Assembly (NCBI GenBank): GCA_024663395.1
Contig: JANFAH010000084.1
Coordinates: forward strand, 62,001 to 126,000
Direction: 5' to 3'
Origin: Pisolithus tinctorius
Lineage: Eukaryota > Basidiomycota > Agaricomycetes > Boletales > Pisolithaceae
DNA: 64,000 nucleotides
Below, piece after piece: positions 56,834-64,000 of this stretch; the stretch's first letter is position 1, and every line of letters starts with the position of its first letter. The notes under the pieces are model-generated. The model had not been told where the DNA came from. It searched no databases and worked only from the letters and a program-made list of their open reading frames with translations. Made by a program: the position numbers and the translations under genes.

Positions 56834-58582
56834 GAGTAGCATCATATATTACAATAGCCTTCAGATCCATAGGAGGAACCTCATTATCGTATGTGTTGGT
56901 GAGTAGAACAATCCATTGTGCCACCTTGCTAACAAATGCAACTTCGCCTAAAGCTGCTATGTCGTAATATATAGTTAGATCCCGCGGGTAACCGGAGACT
57001 CGACACGAATTTTGGTTCACAACTCCGCGATGACGACTTATATCTTCTTGAGTTCATTCCTCTGTTCACCTTCGGGGAATTTGTGGCACAACCCGTGGCT
57101 CCCAGGTCGTGTCGTGTATAGACTTTCCATTTCTTTTGGCCGAGTGTCTGGGTGCAGAGATGACCTGCTTCTCCTTTGTCCGTGTATTTCCCGATACCAC
57201 ACCGGACATACGTGCGATAGTGTTATTCACGCACAATGAACGCCTTTCAACTCGACGGTGGCTACATTAGCGTCATCGCTTTGTCTGCATCATGGCCCAG
57301 TATTGCTTTGAGTGGCAGGCGAGATATTTAACGAGGCTGAGTAGGTCCTTCATCCCATCAGCTAACCAGACGCGTCCATAATCATGAGCAGGATTTCTCA
57401 GACCTTTTCAGTGAGTCACTCTTCGCGCTGCAGGAGAACGATGCTGTTGCTAATATCACTCGTCATAGCTCCTTACTAATTTAAGCTCCCGGTCAGGCGC
57501 GCTACTACCAAGCGATGTGAGTTTGAGGTGGAAACGCCAGCTTGCCACGACGGCGCTGAAACGGAAGTTATTAGGACCCCAACGTAGTCAATGTCACTGA
57601 ACAGTTACTCCCTCGCAAGCAAGATGCCACATTTGGCGAACAGTTTGTCTTTCAGACAAATCTGCACCATCAACGCGTTGATGCGAGACTGCTCCTGCTT
57701 CCCCCGTTCCCATGTGACAACCCACCATTCGCCAAGTCAGTAGCTTACCTTTCTAGTCGTTCCGGTTCTGTCAGGGCCCGCGTTGTGAGTCTTCGTTCCA
57801 GACTATGCCTCTATTATGGAACGGAATTGCTGAAAACGGTATACACCATTCCATAGCACCGTCTTCCTGGCGCAGAGGAACACCTGTTTCGCCTTTGTAT
57901 TTTTGCATGCGAGAGGGGTGTGAGAGTGACGTTGCCTCCGATGTTTCGTGGAGTAGTGACTATCAAGGACCACGACCTTGTTCGTCGCAGGAAGCAAATT
58001 CGATGCTCGCGTGCTTTCCGCGAGCGCATGCGGTGTGGGTTGATCAAGTTCGATACATGCGCGTCGGATAATGACGACGAGGTCTGCATCCATGCCGACG
58101 GAAAAATCGAACTGCGGTTGATGACCGGCGAAGACAAAGAGAAGCGTAGTTGGACACGGTTGGACCGACGTGTACGCCGGATCTTCAAAGCTGCGTAGCA
58201 TCCCACGCTCTTTCTGTGTTGCGGCGCTGGCTCGCCGGACCTAGATACTACCGTTCCTTTCAAATTCGTCCTTGTGTTGTTGTTGATTCGAGTCACTCAT
58301 CCCATGTAGCGTAAGTGTCGTACCATAGTATAAATGCACTATGAGGCATTTGTCAAACCATCCACCGTGAGAGGCCACATGGCACCCGGTTAAATGCAAC
58401 GTTGCGAACTGACGGCATCGGGTTCCTTTGTTACATGCATTCCAGCCTTTTGTTCTCGAATACAACACTTGCCTTTTTGGGCATAATAGTAGGATCACTT
58501 ATAATTACCCACACCCGGGCCTGGTCATTTCCCCCCACACATATCGTTCCTTTCTTTCCTTTGGACATTCGCCTCGGTCGAG
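56834..58582. other. no assignable gene; possible exons near 57,590-58,200
   Basis: On the plus strand a frame with QLLPRKQDATFGEQFVFQTN, then VDARLLLLPPFPCDNPPFAK (about 57,600-57,730), and another with MRVTLPPMFRGVVTIKDHDL to RVRRIFKAA (57,920-58,198) look more protein-like than background. Candidate introns (for example 57,517-57,574) do not join them in one consistent frame. It may be a decayed gene or one with exons I cannot place. Confidence 0.35.
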
Positions 58583-59360
58583 ATGACTAGTTCCTGTTCC
58601 ATTTCAGCAGAGGTAAGCTCGGCTTTGTGGAGACATTGCGCGTAGCTTGAACGTTGCACCGCACAGAGCTCCTCCTCTCTTTTCGGGAAATTCGGCCTAC
58701 TGGTGAGATGCAGCATCTTTTATTCGCCTCCTCTCAAACTTACCCCAAGGTCCTCCATAGCGACATGAGCCTCAGGGGACACATAAGGTCCACTACAAAG
58801 AGTCCTGTGAATGGGATTTTGTCCTTGAGACGCCCAAAGAAATTGACATGTCGCTTGCCATACCACACTACCGCGCACGACATCAACCAATAAACCAGCG
58901 TTTAAGATTGTTCGTCGCTGGAGAGTCCTCACCTATTAAGCTGAAAATCGTAAGTCTCGATGATCGTGTCGTATGAAACACAGTTTATGAACCAACATGG
59001 CAGTGCCGACCGGTGCCTCGCTGTAAATTCTACCTGGAGGTCCAGGCAACTTCTTCGAATGTGACGATATGGTTACCTTCGGATTTCAGAGGTCGCATTT
59101 GTTATTCAGGGAAAGCGTCTTTCTCCGCTGGATTTATCAACCGTATCATGGCGAATATCCGGCTGAACGAGGGAGGCAGCGACAAGTGGACCGGAGATGA
59201 AGTCTTCGTGGAAACAGAAGGCACTGTCACCTTCAGGATGTGGGATGTCCACACGAATGCGCCGGAAAAGGTGCACAGGGAAACCTTGAAACGATTATTC
59301 AGCTGCTCGAGGAATACATGCGAGACTCGCATTAATTGGGATTTTCTGCTGGACGACTAA
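58583..59360 (+). CDS. DUF7330-type protein
   Basis: Four exons assemble in phase 0. Exon 1, 58583-58612, encodes MTSSCSISAE. Exon 2 encodes SSSSLFGKFGLL. Exon 3, starting about 58,755, encodes HYKESCEWDFVLETPKEIDM and LFVAGESSPIKLKI. Exon 4 encodes CRPVPRCKFYLEVQATSSNV, WLPSDFRGRICYSGKASFSA, GFINRIMANIRLNEGG, GDEVFVETEGTVTFRMWDVH and ETRINWDFLLDD. The last exon has the WLPSDF...GKASFSAGFINRIM...FRMWD pattern that I associate with the fungal DUF7330 domain. The function is unknown. Exons 1 and 2 are only 30 and 36 nt, so the start is inferred from matching splice sites; the main exon is certain. Confidence 0.72.
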
Positions 59361-59763
59361 TTTTTTTCGCAACTTATCGTTCGTTCGTTTGCCAGCTGCA
59401 GTTGGTTCATTCGGTGTCTTTCGAACATTCTTAGGGATCAGGCCCAGCGCCGGAGATTTGATTTTACCCCTTGCTACTCATTACGCTGTAGCCAATTCGC
59501 ATATGCATTTTTGTAGCCATAGTCAACTACCCACTACTGTTTCACACTTGCCATAATATACACCACACAGCTGCATAAACAACACAACCATACTCATTAA
59601 CCACGTACGATGGCATCTGCATTAATGTTCATCAAACAACGTTGACGGCCCTGTTTTGACCCTCTACGAAGTCTTCGAAAGGGCTTGAACAAGGGGGGGA
59701 GCTGCACCCAAAGACGCAGTGGTGTTGGCTATCCGCGATATGCGAGTTACAAAAACAGCCCAA
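59361..59763. other. intergenic between convergent genes
   Basis: This is the 3' flank of the DUF7330 and CIA2 genes. No coding frame or structured RNA recognised. Confidence 0.5.
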
Positions 59764-60441
59764 TCATTCTTGCGAACCGGCGGTGGCAAGACATTTCTCT
59801 AGTGTTTCTAATAATGCTGGGTTCTCTAGGGCGGCTGCAACCCGTTCCTTGTCATTGAGCTGTTTGTTTACTACAGCGACTTAGCCATGGAGAGGACATC
59901 TGCATAATCAAACCTACCAGCCAACTCGCTCTGATGCGACCCCGGTTTAACGCGGATGTCAACCTTGAATCTCGGAGGAAGGCAGCGCATCAGCCTGACT
60001 CTGATGGATAGTCCTACGATGACCAACTTCAGTAGATGAGAAAGCATAGCACGGAGTCCCAAATACCTATGAGAGTCGACATGCCGCAGTGGGGGACAGT
60101 GGGAGTAAACTCGACAGTTATGAGATTGTTTCCAATGTCTATCTGTTCCGCCGACACAACCCGCAGTTCTTCCAGAGAGTTTGGGTGCTCTGGGTCAGCG
60201 ATAGACCTGATGAGGTCTATAAAGAGAAGGAAGCGTAAGACGATCACAATGTGGTTGAATTCCAGATTTACATACCAAAAACCTCATCCTGGTCGATGGG
60301 CTCGACGTTAGAAGCGTCGCTCCAATCCTGCTGCTCAATATCGTCCACCCAAAGTGATTGCCCGGTTTCAAAAGGCGACTTCCTCAAGGAGCGCTTGGAT
60401 TTGGTATATATCGTTGGATTGGCATTGAAAATTTCATTCAT
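59764..60441 (-). CDS. CIA2: CIA2/MIP18 family protein of cytosolic Fe-S assembly
   Basis: From 60441 exon 1 reads MNEIFNANPTIYTKSKRSLR and ends DQDEVF. After an intron comes LIRSIADPEHPNSLEELRVV, SAEQIDIGNNLITVEFTPTV and PHCGMSTLIG, which holds the hallmark Cys. Then LSIRVRLMRCLPPRFKVDIR and VKPGSHQSELA follow, and after a 47-nt intron VNKQLNDKERVAAALENPAL, LETLEKCLATAGSQE. The full length of about 170 residues matches the MIP18/FAM96 (DUF59) family. Cia2 is part of the CIA targeting complex that delivers Fe-S clusters to cytosolic and nuclear proteins such as DNA polymerases and helicases. Every exon junction keeps frame. Confidence 0.93.
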
Positions 60442-62675
60442 ATTGGTCGGGCAACCGGAAGTTACACAGCACCAGATGGTCAGCGCGAGACCGGAGTAGG
60501 TAGCCTATCTAAGCGCTAGTAGTATGTGCTTATTAGTCATCGCTGAACTACCCCTGTCTCTCGTTCCGGGCCTCTCCGAAACAACATGTGCTCTGATTCT
60601 GACAGTGGAGGCGGGTCTTTTGCGGATACCACTCCACCGTCTTTTGGGGTTATGCCATTGTCAATGCTGAAAGTTGAAAAACCTTCGTCCAGCCGACAGC
60701 CCGGCTTTAACGACCATTCTCGCACGAATTTCAGCTGAGTCCCGGGAAACTACCCTCTAGTGGCTCAGTTTAGTTTCAGAGTTGTACGAAATGTGGGCCG
60801 AGTCTGACATTCCCTCCGGGTTCGTAACTACCGGACATCCTTCTGCCGACTTCGGTCGTCTTCCTTCATAGACTTCCGGTTCTGACGATTCCAGAGACTA
60901 GTGGACTGAGGGCGGCGAGGACATCTACCGTGGGATTATTCGCACCTCTGTCCTACTTGCCTAGGGAGCGTGGAGCTTTTGACGGATTGTTTAATCAAAG
61001 CTCTGTGTAGTAGATACCGTTGACGTGTATCGGGCTGGCCAACTAGCGAGTTGATTCTTTGTCCTCGGCCGCTACGTTTAACTTTACCCGTTTTCGATGT
61101 CATAGCTGCATGTCAACCTAAAAGCCGGCATCTGCAAGGACCAACTAGTCCGCGTTGTCCCTTACAGCTAACCATGCGACTTTATACTGCCGGAGTTAAG
61201 GTTTTACACTGGGATGGAACACCATGCAATGACTTTCTCAGACGGCGGTGCGGTCAAAGCGCGAATCTCGTATGGCATTGGCCTTAAAACTCGATGGATT
61301 GCGCCAAGTCCACTGATGCCAGGGACTAATGATCGTTAGCATTCGAAGAGAATTTGCTTTCCCTGGGGTTCAGAAAGGAGACGATAGGGTTCAGGGAATC
61401 CTTCTGACTTGGTGCATAGGATGGAGCTAATCGAGACACAGCTAGTTACTACCAAGACAACCACCGTTAAACCAATGAACCCGGAGGAGGTAGGAAACTG
61501 TCCAGCGTGTCACGAACAGGGTATCCTACAGACTGCGTTGACCGTGTGACAGACAGCACATTCGCGACGCGTGTTTAGACCTCCCCCACAGGTGCAGAAA
61601 TGTCTCTGCTCCCCACACCGCCCATCCAGTTTTACACGAACCCGAGAAGCTTGAGACCGATCGTGGTAACTCTGGGGAGTTGGTGCATGGTATATTGACC
61701 CAGTGCGGCATAGGCGACGGAGTCTATCCTCACGACTTCGAGGCTGCCTGCAAGTGTACTAAATGTCGCCGAGATTAAGGTAGAATAGACACAAGCTTGG
61801 CAGGATGTCGCTTGAACACACGACATGACAGTTGCGCTGCATCCATCTCTTTGCATTCGTTGGTGTCCTTGGTAACCAAGAGGGGAGATGGCTCCGATGC
61901 ACTGTAGAAACACTCTCAGTATGAGTACATGGTCACTGATCACTTGGACGTTACATGAATACCATATTCTGCAGCTGTAGCCACCACAATGACCACCATC
62001 AAAAGTTTTCCAGGATGCACGGAAGAAATGCGGCCGCTCAGGGACAGATCTTGCCAAAGCTCAGTCAGTGTCGCCAGGGGAGGGTTGGACATGGAATGGA
62101 GGGAGCAATTTATGGTAGCCTGATTGTTATCCATCAGATCAGGAAGCGGGGAAGGTTACTATACGGACTGTGTACTAACGCTGTTGTGGCTAAGCTAGCT
62201 CTGGCGTCGCCAAACGATACCAGGAATGGCCACAGGTTCTGAGATTGCCAGGATGTACATGAGAATCGAAGTTATCAGCCTGGACCCCACCAGCCGAAGC
62301 AAGTAGCCTCATCAAGAGCTAAGATGGGCGTGGCGACTTCATTCTTCAGGATGGTGTACTCAGAGAGGCGCGAAATCATCGTTGTAGTTTGGCGAGATAG
62401 TTAGTGGTTGGGACGAGAGATGGCAACACAGGGGCGGATGACCGAAATTATTTGTACGACTTTGTTAGGAACAATCTGATCCACACAGTTGCAGAGAGAC
62501 ACAAACAGTTTGCAGTCGTACTCAGCACTGCCGAGCCTCACTCGCAGACCGAAGAACGTGGTGACCTCACTGATGGCCCCGCGGTGATGCCCAAACCTCG
62601 AGCGTGGGATCGCGGAAGAAAATAGGAATAGTACATATTATGTGCGTACGTGACGCACGCCAATTAAACCGACCA
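60442..62675. other. 2.2 kb without an assignable gene
   Basis: The plus strand around 60,770-60,990 has repeated short frames with FVTTGHPSADFGRLPS-like text broken by stops. The minus strand around 61,640-62,130 has ATLTELWQDLSLSGRISSVH and VAYAALGQYTMHQLPRVTTI in different frames. These could be relics of genes or transposons; no family is recognisable. Confidence 0.35.
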
Positions 62676-64000
62676 TTACGAACCCGCGCCGTCATGAGAC
62701 TTCCCTCTCTTCCAAGATACAAAGTCGTCTAGTAATGTTGGCCATGCCTATGGTGTCGTCAGAACCGAGAATGTGCGGAAGACAATGCAACGAACCGCAT
62801 CATCTTCGTAGTTGTCTAAATTCGGATGTATTGTCCGACAGAACTCGTATACCTACAACATAGTGAGGAGACAGCCGCTGGTATGCATTCAGGCCATACA
62901 TACCATGTTCCAGATATCCTTATTCGCCCCTCTGTAAGACGAATTCTCCTGACAGGCAAGTAAAAATTATGAACAAGGGAAAGAGTCTACACGGGATGCT
63001 CACGTTCAAAAATGTCGTAATATCACCTATGATGGGATATCGTGTGGAGAGTAGAACCGACCAGAGCGCAGTTGCTGTCTATGCAAACCATAAAGACAAA
63101 CTGACAGCCGTATCTCCTGCAGACGCTCACCTCCATGTCCATGTTTCTGCTTTGCCTGTAACGAGCATCAGGGAGAGGACGTGCGGAAATCTGTAAACGC
63201 ACGGTGGTTTTGACAGCGTGAAGCAGAACTGGTATAGTTCGCCAAATGCCCGCTCAACATTCTGAGCATAATCCCAGTAGCGTGATCTGTTGTATAACTC
63301 GTGTGTTTTCGTTGTGCTCGCACTAGTCCTCCTTGTCACCGATGCTACTGGCGAAAGTGGCCGTTTGATTGGTTCTTTCCTTTGGATGACCAGATCATCC
63401 AATTCCCTTAGCGCAGTTGCCAGGATAGGTAACGAAGAAATGCTTGATAGATGATGAGCTTAGCTCTTGCGCCTTAATGAAAATAAACGCACCGCAGTGC
63501 GTCTGTACCCCGCCGCCACTCATCTGAAGTAATCTTCCCAACCTCAGAGCACCCAAACTGCCAAGCTAGGATGAGTGGCTGAGCACCATCCAAGGGCACG
63601 CCTGCCTCCGTACACAATTTCTCTACACCCTCTGGACCGATGACACCCGGAGTGTCAGAATCTGCGAAGTTCTGGAACAGGTCACGCGAACGCTGTGGCG
63701 AGTACTCTTCGTTTCCCGGGGCCGTTCGCTGTACAGGATGGACTGATTATCGCGAATAGGAGGAAAGAAGTGGCAATAGAACATACGGTTGAGAGTTTGA
63801 TATCCTCCAGTGCTTGACTGTGGACGGATCTGTTAGATAAACAACAAAACAAAGACGAGAGTGGCATGCGAAAACGCCGTCGAGTACTCCGAACTTAAGT
63901 AAGTCGGGACGTTATTGAGAGAGAACAGTGAAAGCCGTGCAAGGTATGACTCAAGGGAGAAAGTCGGGGGCGAACTTACGCATTTTTGTCGGGGTTCGTC
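62676..64000 (-). CDS. DCN1: DCN1-like cullin neddylation protein (5' end beyond window)
   Basis: Minus-strand exons give IRPQSSTGGYQTLN, then EEYSPQRSRDLFQNFADSDT, PGVIGPEGVEKLCTEAGVPL, LILAWQFGCSEVGKITSDEW. The cullin-binding part reads SRYWDYAQNVERAFGELYQF, LSKPPQSRNMDME, TATALWSVLLSTRYPIIGDI, ANKDIWNMVYEFCRTIHPNL, DDAAWPTLLDDFVSWKRGKS and stops at 62,676. This is the PONY domain of Dcn1, the E3 that promotes Nedd8 transfer to cullins. Eight or more short introns splice in frame. The exon near 63,840 is preceded by an intron back to about 63,980 and an exon end reading DEPRQKC at the window edge, so the start codon is probably outside. Confidence 0.9.

Noticed and set aside
61632..62057. 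141-codon minus-strand frame
   Set aside because: It has no recognisable domain and no start or splice context. It is mentioned only within the unassigned stretch.

Overview
The window reads as nuclear DNA of a basidiomycete fungus, most likely an Agaricomycete. Genes are dense, cut into many exons by 45-60 base introns with GT..AG ends and short branch-site motifs, and they alternate strands. The recognisable proteins are typical fungal housekeeping products. There is no sign of operons, tRNA genes, rRNA or CRISPR. All family assignments were made by reading the translations; no database search was possible.

Left block (1-14,000), compact housekeeping genes: the 5' part of an EAF1/VID21-like NuA4 scaffold gene (minus, running off the left edge), PDX1 (pyruvate dehydrogenase E3-binding protein), rad1 (9-1-1 checkpoint clamp), a PI-PLC X-domain phosphodiesterase, a LOG-family phosphoribohydrolase, cytosolic tryptophanyl-tRNA synthetase, TATA-binding protein and a multi-pass membrane protein.

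Middle block (about 14,000-49,870), an accessory island. It is built from diverged repeat units of about 2-3 kb in the same orientation, several carrying a small minus-strand gene for a protein ending in a two-part Cys/His zinc-binding motif. Three copies (16.3, 19.5 and 39.5 kb) are intact and share an exact 56-nt + 25-nt + last-exon structure. A fourth intact gene (47.8-48.5 kb) belongs to a second subfamily with a longer N-terminus. Partial or broken copies lie at 22.5, 28.1, 44.7 and 45.7 kb. The unit order (A A B D C' | A D C A B) suggests repeated segmental duplication. A 9,554-bp Ty3/Gypsy chromovirus (28,933-38,486, minus strand) with two LTRs identical by eye and a CTATC target duplication has landed inside one of these units. 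Its gag-protease frame is open, but its pol region carries at least six frameshifts. A smaller element with terminal inverted repeats lies at 25,985-26,938.

Right block (49,870-64,000), housekeeping again: DNM1 (dynamin GTPase of organelle fission), NTF2, an unrecognised conserved-looking protein, RAD18 (RING/UBZ/SAP E3 ligase), a DUF7330-type protein, CIA2/MIP18 (cytosolic Fe-S assembly) and DCN1 (cullin neddylation), the last running off the right edge. Two stretches (56.8-58.6 and 60.4-62.7 kb) hold no gene I could assign.

The most notable item is the zinc-finger gene island: a small, intron-conserved, tandemly expanded gene family with no function I can name, lying in a transposon-rich interval between conserved genes.
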